A stretch of DNA of 64,000 bases, taken from positions 1,054,001 to 1,118,000 of the forward strand of contig NZ_JAHCVK010000001.1 in assembly GCF_018476905.1 (NCBI RefSeq), read 5' to 3'. Every line of letters starts with the position of its first letter. Within the stretch, counting starts at the first letter, position 1. Under the pieces are notes generated by a model. The model saw nothing but the letters and a program-made list of their open reading frames with translations, searched no databases and was not told the origin of the DNA. Shown here piece after piece: positions 24,861 to 32,146 of this stretch. This DNA is from Geomobilimonas luticola. Its GTDB lineage: Bacteria; Desulfobacterota; Desulfuromonadia; Geobacterales; Geobacteraceae. Made by a program: the position numbers and the translations under genes.

Positions 24861-24968
24861 GCATAAAGGGGAGTAGTTATCGGCCACACGTACAAGGCCG
24901 ACCCGGATCCCGTCAATACGGCCGCAAGGCCCGGGACCGGGGCAGATTCCTGCCAACAAGACCTTTAT
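24861..24968 (+). ncRNA. yybP-ykoY-type (Mn2+) riboswitch aptamer
   Basis: The leader contains AAAGGGGAGTAG (24865-24876), the conserved 5' loop of the yybP-ykoY aptamer, and CAAGACCTTT (24957-24966), the conserved 3' side. CG-rich helices (CGGCC...GGCCG and CCCGG...CCGGG) lie between. The ends can pair as P1. The class senses Mn2+ in characterised members and usually controls Mn efflux or membrane-protein genes. Here the next gene is htpX. Confidence 0.8.
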
Positions 24969-25015
24969 TCCAGGCAACCATGCCGGGGGTGAAGGTCTTT
25001 TTTATTACCCCCGGC
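24958..25015 (+). terminator. riboswitch-controlled terminator with alternative hairpin
   Basis: AAGACCTT (24958-24965), which is also the 3' strand of the aptamer, pairs with AAGGTCTT (24992-24999) followed by a T run. Ligand-stabilised P1 would block this terminator and turn expression on. A competing hairpin GCCGGGGGT/ACCCCCGGC (about 24982-25015) would enclose the T run. Confidence 0.7.
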
Positions 25016-25063
25016 GAACAACAGCCAGGATTTTCCCTGGCCATATCGTCGGAGGTAAACACG

Positions 25064-25921
25064 ATGAATCGACTCAAGACAACCCTTCTCCTCTCCCTCC
25101 TCACCGTGCTGATGGTCATCATGGGAAGCGCCATCGGCGGCAGGACCGGCATGGTCTTCGCCTTCCTCATGGCCCTCGCCATGAACTTTTTCTCCTACTG
25201 GTTTTCCGACAAGATCGTCCTGAAGATGTACGGCGCCCAGGAGATCGGTGAGCACGACCACCCCTCCTTCTACGGGATGGTCCGGCGTCTGGCCCAGCAG
25301 GCCGGCCTTCCCATGCCCAAGGTCTACATCATCCCGTCCGAAAGCCCCAACGCCTTTGCCACCGGCCGCAATCCCGCCCATGCTGCCGTTGCCGCCACGG
25401 AGGGGATTCTCCGGATCCTCTCCCCCGAAGAGCTGGAGGGGGTCATGGCCCACGAACTCGCCCACGTCCAGAACCGGGACATCCTGGTCGGCACCATTGC
25501 CGCCACCTTTGCCGGCGCCATTTCCATGCTGGGGAACATGCTCCAGTGGGGAGCGATGCTGGGCGCCGGGCGAGGCGATGACGAGGAAGGTGCCGGCGGC
25601 CTCATCGGTTCCCTGGCCATGGCGATCATCGCCCCCATCGCCGCCATGCTGATCCAGATGGCGGTCTCCCGTTCCCGCGAGTATCTGGCGGACGAAACCG
25701 GCGCCCGCATCTGCGGCCGTCCCCTGGCGCTGGCCAATGCCCTGCGCAAGCTGCACAACGCTTCCCAGGTGCTGCCGATGCAGGAGGCCCGCCCGGCAAC
25801 GGCCCACATGTTCATCGTCAACCCCTTGACCGGCGGCAGCCTGCTGAAGCTGTTCTCTACCCACCCCCCCATGGAGGAGCGGATTGCCCGACTGGAGGGT
25901 ATGGCCCGGGGTGGATGGTAA
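25064..25921 (+). CDS. htpX: HtpX-like membrane zinc metalloprotease
   Basis: This 285-residue M48 protease has two N-terminal membrane helices (about 5-50) and the zinc motif [10 protein letters not shown] near residue 130. A hydrophobic hairpin follows, then [11 protein letters not shown] (about 205), the helix with the third zinc-ligand region. HtpX degrades misfolded inner-membrane proteins. The ATG at 25064 has a GGAGG site eight bases upstream. An in-frame ATG at 24980 in the leader would add 28 residues but has no ribosome site and lies inside the terminator. Control by a yybP-ykoY riboswitch would link membrane proteolysis to manganese. Confidence 0.92.
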   Translation: MNRLKTTLLLSLLTVLMVIMGSAIGGRTGMVFAFLMALAMNFFSYWFSDKIVLKMYGAQEIGEHDHPSFYGMVRRLAQQAGLPMPKVYIIPSESPNAFATGRNPAHAAVAATEGILRILSPEELEGVMAHELAHVQNRDILVGTIAATFAGAISMLGNMLQWGAMLGAGRGDDEEGAGGLIGSLAMAIIAPIAAMLIQMAVSRSREYLADETGARICGRPLALANALRKLHNASQVLPMQEARPATAHMFIVNPLTGGSLLKLFSTHPPMEERIARLEGMARGGW

Positions 25922-25970
25922 CTGATGTGGGGGAAAGAGGAAGAAACCAGACAAGAAAGGAGAATGACCG

Positions 25971-26192
25971 ATGTCCATTCACAAAAAATATTCCCGCGAG
26001 CCGAAGAAAATAAAGACCCGGAAAAAGGATGAGCATGCCCTGACCAACGTCGTCTCCCTGAGAATCAGCGACCAGGAAAAACGGCTTCTGGAGCGGGTCA
26101 CCAAGAGCACATCCCGGAATGTCTCGGAAGTCGTCCGGGAAGCTCTCGACCTGTGGATGGCGCGGCGCAGGAAGCTGTGTCTTGATGCATGA
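25971..26192 (+). CDS. small ribbon-helix-helix-like protein
   Basis: This 73-residue basic protein has a lysine-rich N-terminus and a ribbon-helix-helix region (NVVSLRISDQEKRLLERV, then NVSEVVREALDLWM). CopG/Arc-type proteins with this pattern are DNA-binding repressors or antitoxins. No toxin gene lies next to it. A clear AAAGGAG site precedes the ATG. It may be cotranscribed with htpX (49-bp gap). Confidence 0.75.
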   Translation: MSIHKKYSREPKKIKTRKKDEHALTNVVSLRISDQEKRLLERVTKSTSRNVSEVVREALDLWMARRRKLCLDA

Positions 26193-26202
26193 TGCCGGGC
26201 GG

Positions 26203-27051
26203 TTACCTGCCCGTGTCCGTCGGTGCCGCTGAGTGCAATCTCCCCCGCGGCACGGCCGCCTCGCACGGAACGCGGGTCTGGCAGAGGCCGCAGCCGGTCT
26301 GCTGGACGCCGTAACGCTCGCTTACTTCCCGGGGGGCGGCGCCATAGACGAATTCGCGGCAACGGGGCTTGTCATGGCCGGCAAAGGTGATGGCCCCCAC
26401 GGGGCAGCGGCCGATGCAGATGCCGCAGCTCCCCTCCCGGTACCAGAGGCAGTTGTGCCGATGGTCCGGGGCGGTACGGTGGGTGGGGGAGAGGGTAAGG
26501 GTGGTGATGACGCTCCCCACCCGGTGGGCAATTCCCCGCTCGGTGATGAGGCCGTCGGAAAGGCTGAAGGTGCCGAGGCCGGCGGCGTAGGCGGCGTGTC
26601 GCTCGGACCAGGTTGAGGCGATGCCGACCGGTGTGTCGGCGAATTCCTTCCAGGCGGGGGAGTACTGGGGGGCTACGGCCTGGTGGCCGAGCCCTTCCAG
26701 GTGTGCCACCAGGTGCCGCCGGAGAGTGCCGTTCAAGGTCTCGCCGTGGCTGCGGGTGAGGGCCCACTTCCGGGAAGGCCAGTCGCTTTCCAGGCGATTG
26801 GTCATCCGCGTTGCCGCCGTGACTGGCAAAACCCAGACTATCACCGTTGCCGCCCCGTCCAGCAGTTCGGACGGCATCAGGTGGAAGTCGCCGATGATCT
26901 TCTTGTAGTCGCTGAACAGCGGGTCAGCAGCCGCCGCGAAACCGACGAGAGGTTCGTCGAAGTAGGGGCCGCTGTCATCGGGAAAACGGTTCCCCTGACT
27001 CTCCGCCACGAAACGCCGGATTTCTTCTCCTATCCGCTCTTCCATGCGCAT
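26203..27051 (-). CDS. QueG-like 4Fe-4S protein
   Basis: The 282-residue protein resembles the epoxyqueuosine-reductase family. It has an N-terminal domain with an ATRMTNRLESDWPSRKW stretch and a central GLGTFSLSDGLITERG, as in QueG. Ferredoxin-like clusters follow: CGICIGRCPVGAI (about residue 215) and CGLCQTRVPCE (about 255). It is shorter than QueG (~370 aa), lacks its HEAT-like C-terminus, and the last cluster has an altered spacing. It is more likely a ferredoxin-type reductase relative than the tRNA enzyme. It heads the minus-strand group away from the flavin reductase. Confidence 0.7.
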   Translation of the reverse strand: MRMEERIGEEIRRFVAESQGNRFPDDSGPYFDEPLVGFAAAADPLFSDYKKIIGDFHLMPSELLDGAATVIVWVLPVTAATRMTNRLESDWPSRKWALTRSHGETLNGTLRRHLVAHLEGLGHQAVAPQYSPAWKEFADTPVGIASTWSERHAAYAAGLGTFSLSDGLITERGIAHRVGSVITTLTLSPTHRTAPDHRHNCLWYREGSCGICIGRCPVGAITFAGHDKPRCREFVYGAAPREVSERYGVQQTGCGLCQTRVPCEAAVPRGRLHSAAPTDTGR

Positions 27052-27061
27052 CCCCCCCCGG

Positions 27062-27628
27062 TTACAGCTTTTTCCCCACCGAGAATGCCTGCCCCAGGAA
27101 CGGCCCGATACCGTGGTAGCCCCGGTGTGCGGTATCGAAGACGAGAGGCTTGATTTTCAGGATATCGGGAAGGCCGTCTTCGCCGAGCACCGCGATATCC
27201 GCCTTTACATCGACGATCTCACCGACGAACTGGGTGTGGATGCCGAGTTCCAGGGTATGGAGCAGGCGGCACTCCAGGACGATGGGGACCTCCGCCGCGT
27301 AGGGAGCGTCCACCAGGTCGCTTCTGACGGGGGTGAGGCCGGTGGCGGCAAATTTGTCCGTGTCCCGCCCCGAAAAGATGCCGACGTAATCGGCTTCCTT
27401 CATCCGGGCTTCCGACGGGATGCCGATGGTGAATGCCTTGCGTTCCACGATGGCGGCAAAGGAATGCCGCTCCTTACGCAGGGAGACGGCGATGCTCGGG
27501 GGGTGGGAGGAGCAGATGCCACCCCAGGCGGCGTTCATAAGGTTCGGTTTTCCTTCATGATCATAGGTGCCTACCAGCAGGACCGGCGTTGGGAAGAGGA
27601 GGGTCTTTGCCCCCACAGATTTCTTCAT
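27062..27628 (-). CDS. flavin reductase-like (FMN-binding split barrel) protein
   Basis: This 188-residue protein matches the flavoredoxin/flavin reductase family: FPTPVLLVGTYDHEGKPNLMNAAWGG at the start, then the flavin-contact block PPSIAVSLRKERHS, and GLGPFLGQAF-like residues at the end. Such proteins bind FMN and pass electrons or reduce flavin with NAD(P)H. It is 28 bases from the next minus-strand gene and could share its transcript. Confidence 0.85.
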   Translation of the reverse strand: MKKSVGAKTLLFPTPVLLVGTYDHEGKPNLMNAAWGGICSSHPPSIAVSLRKERHSFAAIVERKAFTIGIPSEARMKEADYVGIFSGRDTDKFAATGLTPVRSDLVDAPYAAEVPIVLECRLLHTLELGIHTQFVGEIVDVKADIAVLGEDGLPDILKIKPLVFDTAHRGYHGIGPFLGQAFSVGKKL

Positions 27629-27656
27629 GGTTCTCTCCTGTCGGTGTGTAAATGGT

Positions 27657-28667
27657 TCAGCTTTCCAGCAGGTTGACCACCACGCGCCCCGTGATGCCGC
27701 CGTGGAGGATCGCCTGGAACATCAACTCCAGCCCCGGCAGGGTGCACTCGGTCACCATCCCGTCGAGCCGGTCCGGCTTCCAGCTGGTGGCGAGACGCCG
27801 CCATACCTCTTCTCGCGTCTCCCGGGGGGACTGGACCGAGTCGATGCCGACGAGGCTCACCCCCCTGAGGATGAAGGGGTAGACGTTCACCGGCAGCTCC
27901 GGTGAGGCGACCAGTCCACAGCAGGTGACCGTGCCGCCGTACTGCGTGCTCTTGAGCACTGCCGCCAGGGTCGTGCCACCGACCACATCGACCCCGCCGG
28001 CCCACCGCTCGGGGAGAAGGGTCTTCTCCGCTCCTGCCGCCACCTCGTCCCGGCCGATCACCTCTGCAGCACCCAGGTCCTTGAGATACTCTTCGTCGGC
28101 GCTCTTGCCGGTGGCCGCCACCACCCTGTATCCTGCCTGGGAAAGGATCGAGACGGCGATGCTGCCGACGCCGCCGGTGGCGCCGGTGACGAGGATGTCG
28201 CCGTCATCCGGCTTGACGCCTGCCAGTTCCAGCTTCAGCACCGACAGGGCCGCCGTGAAACCGGCAGTCCCCAGCGCCATGCTCTCCCGCAACGTCAGCC
28301 CTTCAGGGAGCCGAATCCCCCAGGCCGAGGGTATACGAATGTACTGCCCGAAACCGCCGTCGGTCTCCATCCCCAGGTCGTAGCCGGTGACGAGCACCTT
28401 GTCCCCCGGCGCGAAGTCGCCGCTTTCGCAGGAAATAACCACTCCAGCCGCGTCGATGCCTGGGGTGTGGGGGAACTGCCGCGTCACCCCCGGATGCCCC
28501 GTGGCGGAGAGGGCATCCTTGTAGTTGAGGGAGGAGTAGTGGACCCGCACCACCAGGTCTCCCGGCGGCAGGTCGCCGATGCTCCGCTCCCGGATTTTCC
28601 GCAGGAACTGCTTGTCAGGCGTCTTCTCAACCACCAGCGCCTTGAACGTCGTTTCCCCTTGTTCCAT
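27657..28667 (-). CDS. YhdH/AcuI-type zinc-free quinone/acrylyl-CoA reductase
   Basis: This 336-residue MDR protein has the YhdH family pattern: FKALVVEKTPDK, the HPGVTRQFPHTPGIDAAG strand, LVTGYDLGMETDGGFGQY and the nucleotide-binding TGATGGVGSIAVSI near residue 150. Characterised relatives reduce acrylyl-CoA or small enones with NADPH. The ATG at 28667 has a GGAGGAG site; a longer frame to 28733 does not fit the family start. Confidence 0.88.
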   Translation of the reverse strand: MEQGETTFKALVVEKTPDKQFLRKIRERSIGDLPPGDLVVRVHYSSLNYKDALSATGHPGVTRQFPHTPGIDAAGVVISCESGDFAPGDKVLVTGYDLGMETDGGFGQYIRIPSAWGIRLPEGLTLRESMALGTAGFTAALSVLKLELAGVKPDDGDILVTGATGGVGSIAVSILSQAGYRVVAATGKSADEEYLKDLGAAEVIGRDEVAAGAEKTLLPERWAGGVDVVGGTTLAAVLKSTQYGGTVTCCGLVASPELPVNVYPFILRGVSLVGIDSVQSPRETREEVWRRLATSWKPDRLDGMVTECTLPGLELMFQAILHGGITGRVVVNLLES

Positions 28668-28773
28668 CTCTTCTCCTCCCTTGATCCAGCTTAACGACAC
28701 ATTATCCGCGAAAGCGGGGTGGGGCGTCAACATCTATGGGGCTTATGAGCGGATGGCAGAGGCCCTCCCTGCT

Positions 28774-28920
28774 TCAATCCGTTTCCTCAACGGGTTGCTC
28801 CGGATTTTCTTCGGTCAGACCAAGGCTCTTTTCACGTTTACGTTGCAGTTTTTCTTCATTTTTCTTTTTTCGTTCCAACTCTTTCTGCCGTTTCTGAAAC
28901 TGGAAATTTGGCTTTGCCAT
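28774..28920 (-). CDS. 48-residue basic small protein
   Basis: A minus-strand ORF preceded by GAGGT encodes MAKPNFQFQKRQKELERKKK..., a highly charged, probably helical protein ending in an acidic tail (EENPEQPVEETD). Small proteins with this MAKPNxxFxKRQKE start are, from memory, widespread in proteobacteria under 'hypothetical protein' labels. The ORF has a clean start, ribosome site and stop. Function is unknown; nucleic-acid or ribosome association is a guess from its charge. Confidence 0.7.
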   Translation of the reverse strand: MAKPNFQFQKRQKELERKKKNEEKLQRKREKSLGLTEENPEQPVEETD

Positions 28921-29145
28921 CGGATTACCTCGTGGAGAATTCTGGGAAGATCATGGTGACCGCTTCATTGGTACCACACCGAGTTCATTAAATATACTGC
29001 CAATACCTTAAGTCCTATTCAGCGCGGTTTCGAGGGATACTGAACTTGCGGCAATCCGTCACGAAGGGATCTGGACTCTGACAGGATCAACATTGCCTTA
29101 CTACAGGGGCCGGCTAGGCAACTCGCTGATATCATGAGAAAAAGG

Positions 29146-29173
29146 TTGACAGCTGGGGAATAATGCATATAAT
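29146..29173 (+). promoter_or_regulatory. consensus sigma-70 promoter for the cytochrome leader
   Basis: TTGACA at 29146-29151 and TATAAT at 29168-29173, with a 16-bp spacer, are both perfect hexamers. Transcription would start near 29180, just before the first riboswitch. The gap before it (28921-29145) shows no gene. Confidence 0.8.
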
Positions 29174-29199
29174 GGGCAAGAAAATAACTTTGTTTTACT

Positions 29200-29283
29200 G
29201 ATAGGCGATACTACTCAACCATCCGTGAGGATGGGGCGGAAAGCCCACAGGGTCTCAACGAGACAGCCGGGTTGCCGAAATAT
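29200..29283 (+). ncRNA. GEMM-I riboswitch 1 (probably GEMM-Ib, cGAMP type)
   Basis: The sequence has the GEMM-I core: CTCAACCATCCGTGAGGATGGGGCGGAAAGCC in two helix parts with the conserved GGGGCGGAAAGC, then a second helix and GCCGGGTTGCCGAAAT. Counting back from the conserved AACC, the base at the Vc2 position-20 equivalent is A. This is the change that marks cGAMP-binding GEMM-Ib RNAs described in Geobacter. The position count is by eye. Confidence 0.85.
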
Positions 29284-29318
29284 CATTGATATTCCGGCAA
29301 CCCGGCTGTTTTTTTTAT
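29264..29318 (+). terminator. intrinsic terminator of riboswitch 1
   Basis: CAGCCGGGTTGCCG (29264-29277) pairs with CGGCAACCCGGCTG (29295-29308), the helix continuing through AATATC/GATATT, and is followed by eight Ts. Its 5' arm is also the 3' strand of the aptamer, so ligand binding would prevent termination (an ON switch). Confidence 0.85.
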
Positions 29319-29400
29319 AGGGAAAGGGGGTGATGGCAGGAGACGACGAGACACACTATGGCAATGACACGGGAATAATCCCGAAACTATCATTCACCAG

Positions 29401-29486
29401 TTGATAGACGACAATACTTAACCATCCGCGAGGGTGGGGCGGAAAGCTCACAGGGTCTCACTGAGACAGCCGGGTTGCCGAAATAT
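29401..29486 (+). ncRNA. GEMM-I riboswitch 2 (tandem copy)
   Basis: A second GEMM-I copy starts 120 bases after terminator-linked copy 1: ACTTAACCATCCGCGAGGGTGGGGCGGAAAGC, then GGGTCTCACTGAGACAGCCGGGTTGCCGAAATATC. It also has A at the position-20 equivalent. Downstream, GGTTGCC (29474-29480) can pair with GGCAACC (29522-29528), but no T run follows. The platform lies near the AGGAGG of the cytochrome gene, so this copy may act on translation. Confidence 0.82.
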
Positions 29487-29548
29487 CACGCATTTGGCCC
29501 AGGTTGTTGCGTGAACTGCTTGGCAACCGGGCCCAGGAGGGTCTGTCT

Positions 29549-30157
29549 ATGGTGAACAATCATCACGTAGTAAATTGGTTCAGGAAAGGTCTGGTCGCGG
29601 CGAGCATCTGCTCGGCCGCCTTGCTTGCAGTGGTGGCTGACAGCGGCCAAGTGACGGCGGAGAGCACCTCCAATTCCATGTGCGACTATGCGGTCTACCT
29701 GGGTGAAACCGGCCCGCGAGAAAAATTTCTCACCATGAGAGACGAGATGCATCGGGCGGCTCAGGAACGGGCGACCAGCGATGAACGGTTCCGCATCAAT
29801 CTGTCGATATTTCCCGGAGGCAAACAGGAGCGACAGATCGATTCGGTTTCCCAAGGTTGTCTCGGTTGCCATGACGAGAAGGGAGTGGTGGTCAATGGCG
29901 GTCCGGGCTTGCCGGCCGGCGTCGTGAATGCGGAGATGGCGAAAATGTCCTCCAATCACCCCATCGGCATGGATTACGAGGCGGCATCGCTCCTCAAGAA
30001 GAACCTGCACAGTGCGGCGGAACTGCCCCAGAATATGGTACTCGTGGAAGGCAAGCTGAGCTGCATCACCTGCCATGACCCGCTCAACCGCGAGTCGAAA
30101 CACCTCGCCGTGGGTTCTAACCGAAGCATCCTCTGTTTCGCATGCCACAACATGTAG
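29549..30157 (+). CDS. triheme c-type cytochrome under tandem GEMM control
   Basis: The 202-residue product has a signal peptide (FRKGLVAASICSAALLAVVA) and three CXXCH sites: CLGCH (about 108), CITCH (about 172) and CFACH (about 198). This is the doubled-CXXCH style of Geobacter periplasmic cytochromes. The ATG at 29549 follows AGGAGG. It probably carries electrons in the periplasm or to extracellular acceptors; cGAMP-controlled cytochromes in Geobacter serve electron transfer on surfaces or particles. The partner protein is not known. Transcription ends at the shared hairpin at 30190-30215. Confidence 0.88.
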   Translation: MVNNHHVVNWFRKGLVAASICSAALLAVVADSGQVTAESTSNSMCDYAVYLGETGPREKFLTMRDEMHRAAQERATSDERFRINLSIFPGGKQERQIDSVSQGCLGCHDEKGVVVNGGPGLPAGVVNAEMAKMSSNHPIGMDYEAASLLKKNLHSAAELPQNMVLVEGKLSCITCHDPLNRESKHLAVGSNRSILCFACHNM

Positions 30158-30189
30158 GAAAACGCGTGCCAGGATGGTGCCACACAAAA

Positions 30190-30215
30190 AAAGCCCCGGA
30201 TTTCTCCGGGGCTTT
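30190..30215. terminator. bidirectional terminator between cytochrome and csp genes
   Basis: AAGCCCCGGA (30191-30200) pairs with TCCGGGGCTT (30205-30214). A runs on the left and T-rich sequence on the right let it serve both converging genes. Confidence 0.8.
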
Positions 30216-30237
30216 CTGGTTCCGACTCGAGTTCTAT

Positions 30238-30438
30238 TTAGACTCGTGTCACGTTCGCGGCCTGAAGCCCTTTCGGACCCTTGGTTACTTCGAACGTTAC
30301 GCGATCGCCTTCGGCAAGGGATTTGAACCCGTCGCCTGTGATGGCGGAGAAATGACAAAATACATCTTCACCGCTTTCCTGCTCAAGAAACCCAAAACCC
30401 TTCGCGTCGTTAAACCACTTCACTGTTCCGTTTACCAT
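30238..30438 (-). CDS. cold-shock domain protein (CspA family)
   Basis: This 66-residue protein is a single cold-shock domain with RNP1-like KGFGFLEQ and RNP2-like DVFCHFSAI motifs, starting [11 protein letters not shown]. Such proteins bind single-stranded RNA and DNA and act as RNA chaperones. The ATG at 30438 has AGGAG upstream; a longer open frame was rejected because this start gives the exact family N-terminus. Confidence 0.95.
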   Translation of the reverse strand: MVNGTVKWFNDAKGFGFLEQESGEDVFCHFSAITGDGFKSLAEGDRVTFEVTKGPKGLQAANVTRV

Positions 30439-30858
30439 TGTGTTCTTTCTCCTGATACTTCTTCTTAGTTTTGTCCGGCACAAATTCCGAACGTACGTCA
30501 CCCTAACAGCTTTCAATAAGCAATGTCAATCTATTTAATCTGGGGTGTCCTGAAATAAATAGCAGGGAAAATCCGGCCAGCCTTTTTCCCACTGGATTTG
30601 CCGGGAGCCGATATGTGGAATCTCTTACACTATGAGCAGTATCAGTTTGCCCATTAAGATATGACAAGACGGCAGTATCTTAGACGGCACAAGCGTAAAC
30701 GTATATATAGCTTGCTATAAATGCTGTATTGCGTCATTATGTAGTGTATGTTGCCCTGACTGGCCAAGTAATAAATTGACTGTGAGGGACGGCTGATACT
30801 GTCTATGAATATTAAATGCAGGACCTACCACCCCTTCAGATAGATGAGGTCAGAACCA
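30439..30858. promoter_or_regulatory. intergenic region between csp and the DUF3553 gene
   Basis: A minus-strand TTGACA (30523-30528) lies ~85 bases before csp, leaving a long 5' leader of the kind common for csp genes. The rest is AT-rich, with no ORF or strong repeat that I can support. Confidence 0.35.
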
Positions 30859-31122
30859 ATGATAATCAAGACAGGCAAGTTTGTAAGTCACGCGGGTGCC
30901 CTGCAGTGGGGTTCCGGCAAGGTGTTGGATGTGAATGACAACCGGGCGACGATCCTGTTCAGTGACGGCGTTAGTCGGAAAATAGCGGCATCTCATTTCG
31001 ACACCCTGCAACCGGCTGAAGCTGCATCCTATTTACCTCCCCCGGAAGTCGTTGCCGTGGTGAAAGCCCGGCCGGCACCCAGAAAGGCAAAAAAGGAAAC
31101 GCTCACTCCTGCCGAAGGTTAA
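30859..31122 (+). CDS. DUF3553-domain protein
   Basis: The 87-residue protein contains GKFVSHAGALQWGSGKVLDVNDNRATILFSDG, which fits the DUF3553 pattern (GxxVxHP...WGxGxVL). A proline-rich and basic tail follows. The domain is SH3-like and is also found attached to helicases; the stand-alone form has no known role. I chose the ATG at 30859 because TGAGG lies nine bases upstream. Confidence 0.75.
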   Translation: MIIKTGKFVSHAGALQWGSGKVLDVNDNRATILFSDGVSRKIAASHFDTLQPAEAASYLPPPEVVAVVKARPAPRKAKKETLTPAEG

Positions 31123-31170
31123 CGAAGTGTACTGATTCTGGCCGGCAGTGGCATGTCACATTCCGAAACA

Positions 31171-31207
31171 ACGAAAGCCCCCTTCCTTCCGGAGCGGGGG
31201 CTTTCGT
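31171..31207 (+). terminator. terminator after the DUF3553 gene
   Basis: ACGAAAGCCCCC (31171-31182) pairs with GGGGGCTTTCGT (31196-31207), followed by a T-rich stretch. Confidence 0.8.
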
Positions 31208-31287
31208 GTTTGTTTCTGTCACAGTGATCCCTCCCGTTGAAGAACAGAAGATTTCTTCAACGCTGACTGACCATTGGCAAAAACAAC

Positions 31288-31334
31288 TTGACAACGGTGG
31301 CCACTAATTATAGTTTGGAATGAACGTTCATTCC
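31288..31334 (+). promoter_or_regulatory. tetR promoter with palindromic operator 1
   Basis: TTGACA (31288-31293) and TATAGT (31309-31314) are followed directly by the perfect 18-bp palindrome GGAATGAACGTTCATTCC (31317-31334). Binding here would block the regulator's own promoter. Confidence 0.75.
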
Positions 31335-31345
31335 GGGAGCTGTTT

Positions 31346-31921
31346 ATGATGAAACTTGAAAAACGAGAAGAGATTTTCCGTGCCGCCCTGGAACTCATCG
31401 CCGAGCATGGATTCCACGGCGCCCCGATGGCCATGATTGCCGAAAGGGCGGGGGTCGGGGCGGGGACGATCTACCGCTACTTCGAGAACAAAGACGTACT
31501 CATCGCCGAGCTCTACCGCGAGGTGGAAGACAAGCTGTCCACAGCTATACAGGAGGGGTATGTAACGGAAAAACCGTTCCGCGAGCGATTTCTCCATATT
31601 GGTACGGCGGTGCTCAGGTTCTTCATCGAAAACCCCCGCGATTTTCGCTACCTGGAGCAGTTTCACAACTCACCTTACGGCGTGGAGCATCGTCGGGACA
31701 AGTTGCAGGGGAAAAAGGGGGAAGGCAACCTCTTTTGCATGCTCTTCGATGAGGGAATCTATCAGCAGGTGATGAAGGATTTCCCCCTTCCGATCCTCTT
31801 TGCCCTGGCCTTCGGCCCCCTTCTCTCCGTGGCGCGGGATCACATCCTCGGGTTTATCACCCTGGACGACGCCCTTATCGTCCGGACCGTGGAGGCATGC
31901 TGGGATGGGGTGAGGCGGTAA
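31346..31921 (+). CDS. TetR-family repressor of the RND operon
   Basis: The 191-residue protein has the TetR N-terminal DNA-binding domain (IFRAALELIAEHGFHGAPMAMIAERAGVGAGTIYRYFENK) and a variable C-terminal ligand domain. Matching palindromes lie before it and before the efflux genes, so it probably represses itself and the operon until an efflux substrate binds. It is similar in type to AcrR-family regulators. Confidence 0.9.
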   Translation: MMKLEKREEIFRAALELIAEHGFHGAPMAMIAERAGVGAGTIYRYFENKDVLIAELYREVEDKLSTAIQEGYVTEKPFRERFLHIGTAVLRFFIENPRDFRYLEQFHNSPYGVEHRRDKLQGKKGEGNLFCMLFDEGIYQQVMKDFPLPILFALAFGPLLSVARDHILGFITLDDALIVRTVEACWDGVRR

Positions 31922-31954
31922 GGGCGTTAGTAACGGAGTATATGGGCTGATTTT

Positions 31955-31972
31955 TGAATGAATATTCATTCA
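31955..31972 (+). promoter_or_regulatory. palindromic operator 2 before the RND genes
   Basis: TGAATGAATATTCATTCA is a perfect 18-bp palindrome sharing GAATGAAnnTTCATTC with operator 1. It lies between tetR and the efflux genes, so the operon can be controlled separately from tetR. Confidence 0.75.
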
Positions 31973-31992
31973 GTTGGTCTCCTAGGCAGAGG

Positions 31993-32079
31993 ATGATGCG
32001 GATGAACCTCTTTGTTGCTGTCACAATGGCGCTCTGGGCGCTTATCGTTGTTATCGCTTTTTTCAGAAAAGACAAATAA
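31993..32079 (+). CDS. 28-residue single-helix membrane peptide ORF
   Basis: The ORF encodes MMRMNLFVAVTMALWALIVV followed by IAFFRKDK, a short hydrophobic helix with a basic end. It lies right after operator 2 and before the adaptor gene. The upstream ribosome site is weak (AGAGG). It may be a small regulatory membrane peptide of the pump, or chance. Confidence 0.4.
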   Translation: MMRMNLFVAVTMALWALIVVIAFFRKDK

Positions 32080-32146
32080 GGCTGGCTTCCAGCCAGATAG
32101 CTCCAGCCGGCTCGGCTGGTAATTCTTCAAATCCATTGAGGTGTTT

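Noticed and set aside
24723-24977. 84-residue minus-strand ORF over the htpX leader
   Set aside because: It covers the promoter and riboswitch of htpX in antisense, and has no ribosome site or family pattern.
28579-28959. 126-residue plus-strand ORF downstream of the YhdH-type gene
   Set aside because: Hydrophobic run is the antisense of the charged 48-residue small protein, whose ribosome site and start are better.
29200-29486. Interpretation of both GEMM RNAs as c-di-GMP riboswitches
   Set aside because: Not excluded, but the base aligned with Vc2 position 20 is A in both, which favours the cGAMP class; recorded as an inference from manual alignment.
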